A DNA stretch of 64,000 bases from Pseudomonas sp. Leaf48 (GTDB lineage: Bacteria; Pseudomonadota; Gammaproteobacteria; Pseudomonadales; Pseudomonadaceae): NCBI RefSeq assembly GCF_001421885.1, contig NZ_LMLH01000028.1, positions 262,442 to 326,441 on the forward strand. The letters are read 5' to 3'. Under the pieces are notes generated by a model. That model worked only from the letters and a program-made list of their open reading frames with translations. It ran no database searches and had not been told where the DNA came from. The stretch's first letter is position 1, and every line of letters starts with the position of its first letter. Of the stretch, positions 24,333-33,835 are shown piece after piece. Both the position numbers and the translations under genes were made by a program.

Positions 24333-27300
24333 ATGTTGCCTGAAGTCACTCAATTCGAAGACACCGTCACGCTGGTCAGCGACACCGGCATCCAGTTCAT
24401 GGATTTCGCCCTGCGCCTGGATCCCCGCAAGGAGCCGGCGGGCGAGTTCGCACCGATGATCAGCGGGCTGATCTGCCGCTTGGCATACAACGAAGAGAAA
24501 GACTTCTTTTTCTACGAGCCCGAACCGGAAAAGGTCGAAAAAGCCAAACCTGCGTTCAGCCTCGACATGAAAAGCAGCCTCGAATTGCTCGACGGTATCT
24601 GGCTACCGACCCCGTTTTTCCGCTTCATGCCGCCCCATCGCTTCGATGAAGGTCCGACCAACTGGTCGCGCATGCGTCTGGTGAAACTGGCGACACCCGA
24701 CATCGACGGTAACACCCACCGCCTGACGATGGCCTTCGACAGCCGTGTGATGCCCAAGCGTGACGGCACCGCTTACCTGGCGCCAAATGAAGAAGACATC
24801 AGCTCCGGTGTGTCTTTCAAACTGGCGACAAAAGCCAGCGAAACCCGCTGGTTCCTGGCACAGCCGTGGGTCAACGAGTGGCTGCTGGAAGTGTTCAACG
24901 AGGGCAATGCCCACCGTTCGCGCGCGGAGTTGGACACCGATATCCGCGCCAGCTATCACCTGGCGCACTACCTTAACTTGCTCAGCCTGTTGAGCACGCC
25001 GTCAGCCGCGCAGCAGTCGACGGCCCGGGCGAAAGTTGAAATCCCCGAACTGAAGGTGGTCGCCAACGACAGCAATGGTCTGGTCAACCCGATTCCGGTG
25101 GACCTGGTGCTGGACGTCGGCAACTCGCGCACCTGCGGCATCCTGATCGAAAACCACGGTCAGGCCGGCTCCGGGCTGAAGCAGAACTACGTGCTGGAAC
25201 TGCGCGACCTGATCACCCCCGAGCACACCTACAATCTGCCCTTCGAAAGCCGCGTGGAGTTCGCCCAGGCGTACTTCGGCAAGGACCACTGCTCGGTCAA
25301 GAGCGGCCGTCACGACGCGTTCCAATGGGCAACGATTGCCCGTGTCGGCAATGAGGCCAGCCGTCTGGCCAGCCGTCGTCGCGGTACCGAAGGCTCCACC
25401 GGCCTGTCCAGCCCGAAACGCTATCTGTGGGACGAAAACGCCTATGGCCACGGCTGGCGTTTCAACTGCTCGTACATCAAGACCGACAGCGAGCCGTACG
25501 CCACCGCCGCGCCGTTCTCGCACCTGATCAACGAAACCGGCGAGGCGCTTTACAGCCTCGAAGAGGACGATCGTCTGCCGGTGTTCATGCCGCGTTATTC
25601 GCGCAGTTCGCTGATGACCTTCATGCTCGCCGAAGTGTTGGCCCAGGCGCTGTCGCAAATCAACAGCCCGGCCCAGCGCTCGCGCCAGGGGCACACCCGC
25701 GTGCCGCGCCAGCTCAACAGCATCACCTTGACCGTGCCGCCGGGCATGCCACAGGCCGAGCGCAGCATCCTCAACGAACGCATGCTGCAAGCCATCGGCC
25801 TGGTGTGGAAAAGCCTCGGCTGGCATGCCGGTGAGGAAGATCCACACCAGGATCAGGCCGTCAGCCCGCGCACGCCGATCCCGAGCATTCGCGTGGAATG
25901 GGACGAAGCCTCCTGCGGCCAGTTGGTGTACCTGTACACCGAGGTCAACGAGAATTTCGCCGGTCACCCGGAAGAGTTTTTTGACACCATCGCCCGACCA
26001 GACAAGACCGACCGCCAACGCATCACCCTCGCGACCATCGACATCGGCGGCGGCACCACGGACCTTGTGATCACCGACTATCGCCTCGACCGCGCGGGTA
26101 ATACCGGCAGCGGCAGCAATGTGCACATCGTGCCCGAGCAGCGCTTTCGCGATGGCTTCAAAGTGGCCGGCGACGACATCCTGCTGGATGTGATTCAGGA
26201 CTTCGTCCTGCCGAGTTTCGAAAAGGCCTTGCAGAACGCTGGCGTAAAAGCCCCGGATTCGCTGATGTCACGGCTGTGCGGCGACGAATCGGTCAGCGCC
26301 CAGGACATGATCCTGCGCCAACAATTGAATCTCCAGGTGTTCGCCCCGCTGGGTCTGGCGCTGCTCAAGGCGTACGAGCATTACGATCCGCAGGTGCCGC
26401 AAGAAGTCACCCCGCAAAGCTACCGCCAATTGCTCGGTGACAACGCGATCAGCAAGAGCGTGCTCGACTACGTCAATGCCGCTGTGCGCCGCGATGTCGG
26501 CGGTCAGAGTGGTTTTGACCTGTATGCCGCACCGATCAGCTTCGACCTGCAAAAACTCCACGCCGCCTTCCTCAACGACCAGATCAACATCACCAAGATC
26601 CTTGGTGCGCTGTGTGAGGTGGCCGCGCAGTACCCCTGCGATGTCTTGCTGCTGACCGGCCGCCCTTCGCGCCTGCCCGGCATCCAGGCGTTCATTCGCA
26701 AGGTGTTGCCGCTGCCACCGGGGCGCATTCTGGCGCTGCAAAACTACCGCACCGGCGGCTGGTATCCGTTTCACAAGAACGGCCGGATCGACGACCCGAA
26801 AAGCACCGCCTCGGTCGGCGCCATGCTCTGCCTGTTGTGCGCCAACCACAGCGTGCCGAACTTCTACTTCCGTGCTTCGGCACTCAAGCCGTATTCGACG
26901 GTCAAGCACATCGGCGTCATCGACCTGAACAACGTGATCAAGGATGCGGACGTGCTGTACCGCGACATCCAGTCCGAAGACTACAAAATCAAGCTGCCGG
27001 AAATTGGCGTGGGCGACGCCGCCGACACGCCACAGCTGGAAATGCGCGGCGATCTGCGCCTCGGATTCCGCCAGTTGGCCACCGACCGCTGGGCCGCCTC
27101 GCCGCTGTACACCTTGCGGTTCACCAAGGCCGGTCGGGAGAAGTTTTCCCGCGCCATCGGTGAAAACGGCAGCGCGCCGCTGCTCAAGGTGCGGTTCGAG
27201 GTCAAACCGGCGGACAAGTACACGCGCAAGCAGGATCTGGTCAGCGACCGCCTCTCGGTTCGCGACATCGAATCCAACAGCAACAACGTCAACTTCAACC

Positions 27301-27398
27301 CGCGCAGCGACCTCGAGCTGGAACTCAATACCATGCTCGACGCCGGCCTGAGCGAGACCAAGTACTGGCTCGACAGTGGAAGTGTGAAACGCAAATGA
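24333..27398 (+). CDS. srfB: SrfB family protein with actin/Hsp70-type ATPase motifs
   Basis: 1021 residues, no signal peptide or membrane helix. Family SrfB (called a virulence factor by name only). I see the ASKHA set: phosphate-1 motif LVLDVGNSRTCGILIEN (about 258-274), phosphate-2 motif ATIDIGGGTTDLVITDYRL (about 566-584) and an adenosine-type glycine motif LLLTGRPSRLPGIQ (about 772-785). This implies an ATP-driven conformational switch of the Hsp70/actin/FtsA class. It overlaps srfC by 4 bp (ATGA). Confidence 0.85.
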   Translation: MLPEVTQFEDTVTLVSDTGIQFMDFALRLDPRKEPAGEFAPMISGLICRLAYNEEKDFFFYEPEPEKVEKAKPAFSLDMKSSLELLDGIWLPTPFFRFMPPHRFDEGPTNWSRMRLVKLATPDIDGNTHRLTMAFDSRVMPKRDGTAYLAPNEEDISSGVSFKLATKASETRWFLAQPWVNEWLLEVFNEGNAHRSRAELDTDIRASYHLAHYLNLLSLLSTPSAAQQSTARAKVEIPELKVVANDSNGLVNPIPVDLVLDVGNSRTCGILIENHGQAGSGLKQNYVLELRDLITPEHTYNLPFESRVEFAQAYFGKDHCSVKSGRHDAFQWATIARVGNEASRLASRRRGTEGSTGLSSPKRYLWDENAYGHGWRFNCSYIKTDSEPYATAAPFSHLINETGEALYSLEEDDRLPVFMPRYSRSSLMTFMLAEVLAQALSQINSPAQRSRQGHTRVPRQLNSITLTVPPGMPQAERSILNERMLQAIGLVWKSLGWHAGEEDPHQDQAVSPRTPIPSIRVEWDEASCGQLVYLYTEVNENFAGHPEEFFDTIARPDKTDRQRITLATIDIGGGTTDLVITDYRLDRAGNTGSGSNVHIVPEQRFRDGFKVAGDDILLDVIQDFVLPSFEKALQNAGVKAPDSLMSRLCGDESVSAQDMILRQQLNLQVFAPLGLALLKAYEHYDPQVPQEVTPQSYRQLLGDNAISKSVLDYVNAAVRRDVGGQSGFDLYAAPISFDLQKLHAAFLNDQINITKILGALCEVAAQYPCDVLLLTGRPSRLPGIQAFIRKVLPLPPGRILALQNYRTGGWYPFHKNGRIDDPKSTASVGAMLCLLCANHSVPNFYFRASALKPYSTVKHIGVIDLNNVIKDADVLYRDIQSEDYKIKLPEIGVGDAADTPQLEMRGDLRLGFRQLATDRWAASPLYTLRFTKAGREKFSRAIGENGSAPLLKVRFEVKPADKYTRKQDLVSDRLSVRDIESNSNNVNFNPRSDLELELNTMLDAGLSETKYWLDSGSVKRK

Positions 27399-30106
27399 AC
27401 GACCTGACCCCCGATCAAACTCAGCTCTCTGCCAGTTGGGCCGCTGTTTATGAAGGCGCCGGTCAGGCGCTGGACTGGATTGGCCAGACGCGCGGCAATG
27501 CGCCGCGCCTGGACAGCGAAGCCGACAACCTGAACATCCGCCTGCACCGCGCCCGCAACCTGGCTCAAAGCCTCGGTCGCGTGGCCTGCACGCCGATGAC
27601 AATTGGCTTTTTCGGCTTGTCCCAGGCCGGCAAGTCCTACCTGATATCGGCCCTCGCCGCCGGTCAGAACGGCAAACTGGAAACCGAGTTCGGCGACCAT
27701 CGTCTGGACTTCATCAAACACATCAACCCGGTGGGTGGTGGCAAGGAAGCCACCGGCCTGGTGACGCGATTCAGCCGTCGGGCGAGGGAAAGTCAGGACA
27801 AGGACTTCCCGGTAGAACTCACGCTGTTCAAGGAAATCGAGCTGGCGAAGATTCTCGCCAACGCATGGTTCAAGGATTTCGACCTTGAACGGATTTCCTA
27901 CGAGATCGACGAAGAGCGCATCCAGCGCGCACTCAAACCGTTCGAAGGCCGCGAAACCGGGCCGCTGCAAACGGGCGTCAACGCCGACGATCTGGTGTCG
28001 CTGTGGGATTACCTGCGCGACAACTTCCGCAACTCGGTGAAAAAGCTGGAGCACCTGTACTGGCCCAAAGCGTTGCAACTGGCGCCACGCCTGAATTTCC
28101 AGGAGCGGGCCGAGCTGTTTTCGATTCTCTGGGGTGAGCAACGCGAGTTGACCGGCGTGTACCAGCAACTGGCCGGCGCGCTGCACAAGCTGGGCCTGCC
28201 CGAGACGGTGTTCGCACCGCTGAAGGCATTGGTGAGCTTCGACAACGACACCTACAGCCAGCGCGACAGCATCATGAACGTCGACATCCTCGAACGTTTC
28301 GGCAGCCCGCTGGACTTGCCGATCGATGTTCGACCGCTGGTAGGCGAACGACTGCAAAACAGTCAGGCGATTCCCGTCGCGCAGCTGGCGGCACTGACCG
28401 CCGAAATGACCTTCCCCCTGATCGAAGCGCCGGTGGATGACATCGTCAATCAGGTCGACTTGCTGGACTTCCCCGGTTATCGCGGACGCCAGAAACTGCA
28501 TGAGATCGCCGATTCCAGCGACCCGCAGTCCACCGCCAAGGACAACTCGGTTTCCCAACTGATCCTGCGCGGCAAGGTCGCCTATCTGTTCGAACGCTAC
28601 ACCGACAACCAGGAAATGAACGCACTGGTGGTTTGCACAGGCACGACCAAGCAAAGCGACGTCAACGACGTGGGCCCGGTGCTGACCCGCTGGATCGAAA
28701 AAACCCAGGGCGCCGACTCGGCCGCGCGCAGCAAGCGCGACACCGGTCTGATCTGGGCGTTGACCATGCTCGACCTGCGCATTACCAACTCCCTGAGCCT
28801 GACACCCGATCAGTACGACGAGAGCTGGAACGGCATGGTCAAGCTGACCATGCTGGAGCGTTTCGGCAGCCTGAGCTGGATGAACGACTGGGCCGGCACA
28901 CCGTTCCAGAACACCTATCTGGTGCGCAAACCGCGTATGGATGCGGCGTTCATCGGGCAAGACGCGTCCGGTGCGGAAACCGGCCTCAATGCCATCTATC
29001 AGGAACGTGTCGACGCGCTGGGTTCCAGCTTTGCCAGCAACTCCCTGGTGTGCAAACACATCAAGAACCCGGCCAACGCCTGGGCAGAAATGCTGCGCAA
29101 CGATGACGGTGGCATTAGCCACTTCAGCGGCAGTTTCAAAGGCGTGGCCAATATCGAATTCAAACTGCAGCGCATCCGCGAGCAATTGAGCGAATGCCTC
29201 GAAGGCCTGACCACTCACGGCCTGAGCACCTGGTACCACGCTGACGACGACAGCGCCGCAGCCGCCAAGAAAGCCAAGGCGCAAATGATTCTGACAGGCC
29301 TGGGTCGTCGTCCGGCGGTGCTCGGTGAGTTGATCGATCAACTCGACATTCCGAGTGAAGAGGTGCGCGACCTGTACCTCAGCGGCGTGTACGAAACCGA
29401 TGACGGGCCGGCCGCGAAAGACGAGCCGATCGCCCCGACACCGAGCCAGAGCCTGTATGGCAACGACGCCGGTTTCGATTTCGATTTCAGTGACGACCTC
29501 AGCCACGAAGCACCGGTCAGCAGCAAAACCGGTGCCCCGGCACCCGAGTTACAAAGCAACGAGCACCGTTTTGCCAAAGCGGCCTTCAAGGCCTGGATCG
29601 CACACCTGCGTGAACTGACCACCCGGCAAAGCCTGCTCAACCTGCTGGGGCTGGAAAAAGCCTTGCTGGAGGCGGTGGTCGATGAGTTGATCACCGCCGG
29701 CTATCGCCAGGACTTGCCGGGGCAACTGAGCCGCGCCGTCCTCAAGCGCGCACAAAGTGGCGCGCGACGCGATCAACTGGTTGAGCGCCAGGTACTGGAA
29801 GTGCAACGTGTGCTGCGCGATTTCGTGTCTTGGTTCGGCTACCTCCAGAAGCCGGTGAGCGAGCGTCCAAACAGCCGCGCCGGAGCCAAGGCGCCGTTGT
29901 TTTCGTTCTACACCGACATTGGCCCGGGACAAGTCCCCGTGCTGCCGGCGCAACCGGCGAATCAGGCACAGCGGTATCTGGGCGACTGGCTCTCGGGCCT
30001 GGCCTACATCACGCAGGACAATGCCGGCCATGGTGCCGGACGTGAAATCACCCCTGAACAGAACGAACGGCTGGGCCAAGTGCTCACAGCCTTCGCAGCG
30101 AGATAA
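27395..30106 (+). CDS. srfC: SrfC family protein with dynamin-like P-loop GTPase domain
   Basis: 903 residues, cytoplasmic. P-loop GFFGLSQAGKSYLISAL (about 70-86) and switch-II-type motif LLDFPGYRG (about 353-361) mark a dynamin-superfamily GTPase; the distance of about 280 residues between them is large, as in this family. The rest is helical with an acidic, disordered patch (FDFDFSDDLSHEAP, about 690-703). SrfC proteins always accompany SrfB; I infer that the two nucleotide-driven proteins work as a pair. 3 bp separate it from the next gene. Confidence 0.83.
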   Translation: MNDLTPDQTQLSASWAAVYEGAGQALDWIGQTRGNAPRLDSEADNLNIRLHRARNLAQSLGRVACTPMTIGFFGLSQAGKSYLISALAAGQNGKLETEFGDHRLDFIKHINPVGGGKEATGLVTRFSRRARESQDKDFPVELTLFKEIELAKILANAWFKDFDLERISYEIDEERIQRALKPFEGRETGPLQTGVNADDLVSLWDYLRDNFRNSVKKLEHLYWPKALQLAPRLNFQERAELFSILWGEQRELTGVYQQLAGALHKLGLPETVFAPLKALVSFDNDTYSQRDSIMNVDILERFGSPLDLPIDVRPLVGERLQNSQAIPVAQLAALTAEMTFPLIEAPVDDIVNQVDLLDFPGYRGRQKLHEIADSSDPQSTAKDNSVSQLILRGKVAYLFERYTDNQEMNALVVCTGTTKQSDVNDVGPVLTRWIEKTQGADSAARSKRDTGLIWALTMLDLRITNSLSLTPDQYDESWNGMVKLTMLERFGSLSWMNDWAGTPFQNTYLVRKPRMDAAFIGQDASGAETGLNAIYQERVDALGSSFASNSLVCKHIKNPANAWAEMLRNDDGGISHFSGSFKGVANIEFKLQRIREQLSECLEGLTTHGLSTWYHADDDSAAAAKKAKAQMILTGLGRRPAVLGELIDQLDIPSEEVRDLYLSGVYETDDGPAAKDEPIAPTPSQSLYGNDAGFDFDFSDDLSHEAPVSSKTGAPAPELQSNEHRFAKAAFKAWIAHLRELTTRQSLLNLLGLEKALLEAVVDELITAGYRQDLPGQLSRAVLKRAQSGARRDQLVERQVLEVQRVLRDFVSWFGYLQKPVSERPNSRAGAKAPLFSFYTDIGPGQVPVLPAQPANQAQRYLGDWLSGLAYITQDNAGHGAGREITPEQNERLGQVLTAFAAR

Positions 30107-30109
30107 GCA

Positions 30110-31132
30110 ATGCCCATTCGTGTCGACCTGCTCGCGTTAGAGCCCAATCTGCCTGGCCAGGCCCGCCTTACTGTGAAGAAATGGCAGGGTGGCGAGGAAC
30201 AGCTGGAATTTTCCCTTCAGCGTAACCAGGACGGTTTTTACCTCCAGGACCATAAGGCCTGGAGCAACAATCCATTCTGGTTCAAGGTCTCGCGTTTCAA
30301 CTTCACGGCCAACGGCGAAGCCCTGGAAACGCAGATCGGCCCGAATGTGGTCGACCCGCTGCTGGAAGGCGGCGCCAACGCGCAATTCCAGATCGAACTG
30401 CGTGAACAGAACCATGGTCATGCCGACAAAGGCGTGGTTCGCCCAGGCATTGGCGTGCTGCCGTCCATGGCCGGCGGCCAGACGCGCTCGACCTATGGCG
30501 GGGCTGAACTGACAGCGCCGAGCGTACCGGCGCAGGACATCCCGGAAATCCCGGACATGCCTGAACTGGTCTTGTCCACCGCCGAGCCTGACGTGGAGTT
30601 GGAGTCGGTGCTCACCGAGACCGACTACACACCGCCTCCCCCACCGGCGAAGAAAAGCAACAAAGGCCTGATCGGCCTGTTGATTGTGGTGCTGCTGCTG
30701 GCAGCGGGCGCCGGATTCTGGTTCTACAAACGCACCCCGGCCCCTGCTGTTGCAGCCACTGCCGCCGCACCCGCCGGCGCCGATGCCCAGGCGTGCACCC
30801 TCGACAGCATGAACAGCCTGCCCGAACTGACCTTCGTCCAAACCTGCATCAAGGCAGCACCCGACAGCGCCAAGTTGCTGGAGATCATCAACCAGGCCAA
30901 GGCTGGCAAGCACTGCGGCGTCGCCCAGCGCCTGTACGCCAACCGTGCCCAGGCCGGTGACACGTTGATCGCCAACGCCTATGCCCGCGAATACGACCCA
31001 AAATACCTGAAGGCCAGCGAGTGCTTCCCGGCTGCGGACAACGCCACCGCCGCCTACTGGTATGAAACCATCCTCACCCAGGACCCGAACAACGCCGAAG
31101 CCAAGCAGCGCTTCGAGGAGTTGCAGAAGTGA
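30110..31132 (+). CDS. Single-pass membrane protein of the srf cluster, periplasmic Cys-rich helical repeat domain
   Basis: 340 residues. N-terminal cytoplasmic beta-rich domain (1-125), Pro-rich linker (about 140-180, PPPPPAKK), one membrane helix GLIGLLIVVLLLAAGAGFWF (about 185-204), then a periplasmic domain with four cysteines that could form two disulfides and a Sel1/TPR-like ending AAYWYETILTQDPNNAEAKQ. Not a family I can name. The N-terminal domain might dock on SrfB/SrfC and the periplasmic part on the VWA protein downstream; that is inference from order and topology. Confidence 0.75.
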   Translation: MPIRVDLLALEPNLPGQARLTVKKWQGGEEQLEFSLQRNQDGFYLQDHKAWSNNPFWFKVSRFNFTANGEALETQIGPNVVDPLLEGGANAQFQIELREQNHGHADKGVVRPGIGVLPSMAGGQTRSTYGGAELTAPSVPAQDIPEIPDMPELVLSTAEPDVELESVLTETDYTPPPPPAKKSNKGLIGLLIVVLLLAAGAGFWFYKRTPAPAVAATAAAPAGADAQACTLDSMNSLPELTFVQTCIKAAPDSAKLLEIINQAKAGKHCGVAQRLYANRAQAGDTLIANAYAREYDPKYLKASECFPAADNATAAYWYETILTQDPNNAEAKQRFEELQK

Positions 31133-33123
31133 TGCGTTCACCCCTGAGTCGATTCCTGTTGAGCGGTGCCGCCTTGCTCGCGCTGTGCATCAGCCCGCTG
31201 TCCCAGGCCGAAGACAAACCGCTGATCCAGGCCGGTAAAAAGACCCTGTTCCAACGCGTGCTGACCACTCCGGGCTGCAAAATCGGCCCGACGGCGGGCG
31301 GGGCGGCAGGCGACCCACAACCAGTCTTCAGCCGCTTTTATGTGTACGAGCGCGCCCAGGCGAACAACGCCGAGTGGCTGAAAGTCGGCCCTGACAGCTA
31401 CGGCAAAACCATTGGCTGGCTGCCCGCCAGCTGTACCACCGACTGGAAGATGCAACTGACGCTGGCCTTCACCAACCCGGCCAACCGCGACCGGCTGCTG
31501 TTCTTCAAGGACCGCGCCACCGTCGAAGGCATTCTTGATGCACCGGACCCGGTCAGCAAAGTCGCGCCGTTGCGGGCCGCGTTGAAAAAGGGCCAACAGG
31601 CACCAGGCGTACTGGCTGAAGAACCGGAATACTTCGTCGACCTGCAAAAGCAGTTCTACCTGCTGCCGGTGCTCAGTGGCGAAGAAGTCATGACCGAAAG
31701 CGGTTTCCGCACGCGCCTGCTCAACGTCGCCTCCGTCAGCAAGCTGGATGACAAGAACGCCAAGGGCGGTGCTGCAACCAGCGCGGCCGGTGGCAAGGAA
31801 GCCGAAGACAAAAAGGCCAACCAGTTGAAGGAATTCAGTGCGGCCGTGGTATTTGTCATCGACTCGACGATTTCGATGGATCCCTACATCGACCGCACCC
31901 GCGAGGCGATCCGCAAGGTTTACCAGAAGATCGAAGCGCAGAATCTCGGCAAGCAGGTCAAGTTCGGCATGGTAGCTTTCCGCTCCAACACCCAGGCGGT
32001 GCCGGGGCTGGAATACACCACCAAGATGTACGCCGACCCTACCAAGGTGAAAGACAGCGCCGACTTTTTCGCCAAGATCGCCGACCTCAAACAGGCTACC
32101 GTGTCGAGCAGCAGCTTCGATGAAGACTCGTTTGCCGGCGTCATGGAAAGCATCGAAAAGGTCGAATGGAGCCAATTCGGCGCGCGCTACGTGGTGCTGA
32201 TCACCGACGCTGGAGCCATCGAAGGCGACGACAAACTGTCGAAGACCGGCTTGAGCGCCGCGCAGGTGCGTATCGAAGCTTCCAACCCGGGTGTGGCGAT
32301 TTACACCCTGCACCTGAAAACCCCGGCCGGAGCCAAGGACCACGCCAAGGCTGAAGCGCAATACAGGAACCTGTCGACTTACCCGGGCACCAATACCTCG
32401 CTGTACTACCCGGTGAATGCGGGCGATGTGCAGGAATTCGGGCGCAAGGTTGACGCTCTGGCCGGGGCGATCACGACACAAGTGAAAGCCGCCTACATGG
32501 GCGAAGACGCCATCGGCAGCGCGGCGAACGCCAAGCAGGACCCGGCCGAGAAGAAAATGCTCGAAGACGCGGCGCTGATCGGCCACGCCATGCAGCTCGC
32601 CTATCTCGGCGAGAAGACCAACAGCAAAGCCCCGCCAGTGTTCAAGGCTTGGATCACAGACCGCGACCTGATCAAGCAGAACATCCCGACCACCGATGTG
32701 CGGGTGCTGCTGACCAAGTCGCAGCTCAGCGATTTGAGCGACGTGATGAAAAAAATCCTCGATGCCGCCAACGAAGGCCTGATTTCACCCACGGAAATGT
32801 TCGATCGCCTGCGCACAGTGGCGGCGACCATGGGCGCCGATCCCAATCAGCTCAAACAGAACAGCAACGCCAAACTGGCGGACATGGGCGTGCTCGGTGA
32901 ATACCTCGAAGACCTGCCCTATCAGAGTGAAGTGCTGAACCTGGATGAAGAGACCTGGAAGAGCTGGGACGGTCTGGCGCAAGAGAAATTCATCCGCACG
33001 CTGAACACCAAACTGCGGCATTACCAGCGTTACAACGCCGATGTCGACCGTTGGGTGGCTTTAGCCAAGGACAGCGATGCGCGGGACAACGTGTACCCCG
33101 TGCCACTCGAAATGATGCCTTAA
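31132..33123 (+). CDS. Secreted VWA protein resembling the periplasmic region of kinase PpkA
   Basis: 663 residues. Signal peptide MRSPLSRFLLSGAALLALCI, cleavage after SQA. N-terminal all-beta segment (about 30-150) with GKTIGWLPASC and the WKMQLTLAFTNPANRDRLLF pattern, then a VWA domain (about 235-430) with MIDAS motif VVFVIDSTISMDPY (D-x-T-x-S) and YVVLITDAGA, then a helical tail. This order is what I recall from the periplasmic half of T6SS kinase PpkA, but there is no kinase domain or membrane anchor here. ATG overlaps the previous stop by one base; a GTG at 31129 is the alternative. Confidence 0.78.
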   Translation: MRSPLSRFLLSGAALLALCISPLSQAEDKPLIQAGKKTLFQRVLTTPGCKIGPTAGGAAGDPQPVFSRFYVYERAQANNAEWLKVGPDSYGKTIGWLPASCTTDWKMQLTLAFTNPANRDRLLFFKDRATVEGILDAPDPVSKVAPLRAALKKGQQAPGVLAEEPEYFVDLQKQFYLLPVLSGEEVMTESGFRTRLLNVASVSKLDDKNAKGGAATSAAGGKEAEDKKANQLKEFSAAVVFVIDSTISMDPYIDRTREAIRKVYQKIEAQNLGKQVKFGMVAFRSNTQAVPGLEYTTKMYADPTKVKDSADFFAKIADLKQATVSSSSFDEDSFAGVMESIEKVEWSQFGARYVVLITDAGAIEGDDKLSKTGLSAAQVRIEASNPGVAIYTLHLKTPAGAKDHAKAEAQYRNLSTYPGTNTSLYYPVNAGDVQEFGRKVDALAGAITTQVKAAYMGEDAIGSAANAKQDPAEKKMLEDAALIGHAMQLAYLGEKTNSKAPPVFKAWITDRDLIKQNIPTTDVRVLLTKSQLSDLSDVMKKILDAANEGLISPTEMFDRLRTVAATMGADPNQLKQNSNAKLADMGVLGEYLEDLPYQSEVLNLDEETWKSWDGLAQEKFIRTLNTKLRHYQRYNADVDRWVALAKDSDARDNVYPVPLEMMP

Positions 33124-33133
33124 CGAGACGCTG

Positions 33134-33835
33134 ATGCTCGATATCAAGAACCTGCTGGTGCGCCGTGGTGAAGGCGCGCTGGCCCATCACGTACGCCTGC
33201 CGCATTTGCAGGTCGGTGCCGGAGAAATCCTCGCCATCACCGGCGAGAGCGGCAGCGGCAAAAGCACATTGCTCGAAGCCATCGGCCTGTTGCTCGCGCC
33301 AGTGGAACTCGAGCGCTTTCGGCTGGGCCCGACGCCCGCTCAGGATATCGCGCACCTGCTGGCGACTGACGACCAACCGGCGCTCGCAGCGGTACGTTCA
33401 CGGCACTTGGGCTTCATTTTGCAGAGCGGCGGCTTGCTGCCGTTCCTGAGTGTGCGCGACAACATCAGCCTGCCGCGACGTTTGCTCGGGATGTCGGCGA
33501 AGAGCGAACACATCGACCACGCCGTTGACGTGTTGCGCCTGCAAGGGTTGCTGGATAAACAACCTCAGGCCTTGTCGATCGGCGAACGCCAGCGCGTGGC
33601 CTGCGTTCGCGCGATTGCCCATGAACCACTGCTGCTGTTGGCCGACGAGCCGACCGCCGCGCTCGACCCTCACAGCGCCCGGCGTTTGTTCGAGTTGCTC
33701 CTGAGCCTGGTGTCGAGCATGGGTTTGAGCGCACTCGTTGTGTCCCATGACTGGGCCTTGCTGAAGGCTTTCGGCTTGCCGCGACTCGGCGCTATCAGCC
33801 GCCAGGGAGAGACTCTGTTTGAACCGATGGACTGA
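33134..33835 (+). CDS. ABC transporter ATPase, LolD/TagT-like
   Basis: 233 residues. Walker A ITGESGSGKSTLLEAI (about 35-50), Q-loop in FILQSGGLLPFL, signature LSIGERQRVACVRAI (the usual LSGGQ is LSIGE here) and Walker B LLLLADEPTAALD, then the H-loop VVSHDW. It belongs to the LolD/MacB group that powers FtsX-type permeases which work mechanically rather than by transport. It overlaps the permease gene by 17 bp. By position between VWA and FGE genes it corresponds to TagT of the T6SS threonine phosphorylation pathway. Confidence 0.85.
   Translation: MLDIKNLLVRRGEGALAHHVRLPHLQVGAGEILAITGESGSGKSTLLEAIGLLLAPVELERFRLGPTPAQDIAHLLATDDQPALAAVRSRHLGFILQSGGLLPFLSVRDNISLPRRLLGMSAKSEHIDHAVDVLRLQGLLDKQPQALSIGERQRVACVRAIAHEPLLLLADEPTAALDPHSARRLFELLLSLVSSMGLSALVVSHDWALLKAFGLPRLGAISRQGETLFEPMD

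Noticed and set aside
26981..29506. 841-codon open frame on the minus strand antisense to srfB and srfC
   Set aside because: It is the complement of two well-supported genes; the length comes from the high GC content and strong codon bias, which keep the reverse frame free of stops. No family features and no ribosome-binding site.
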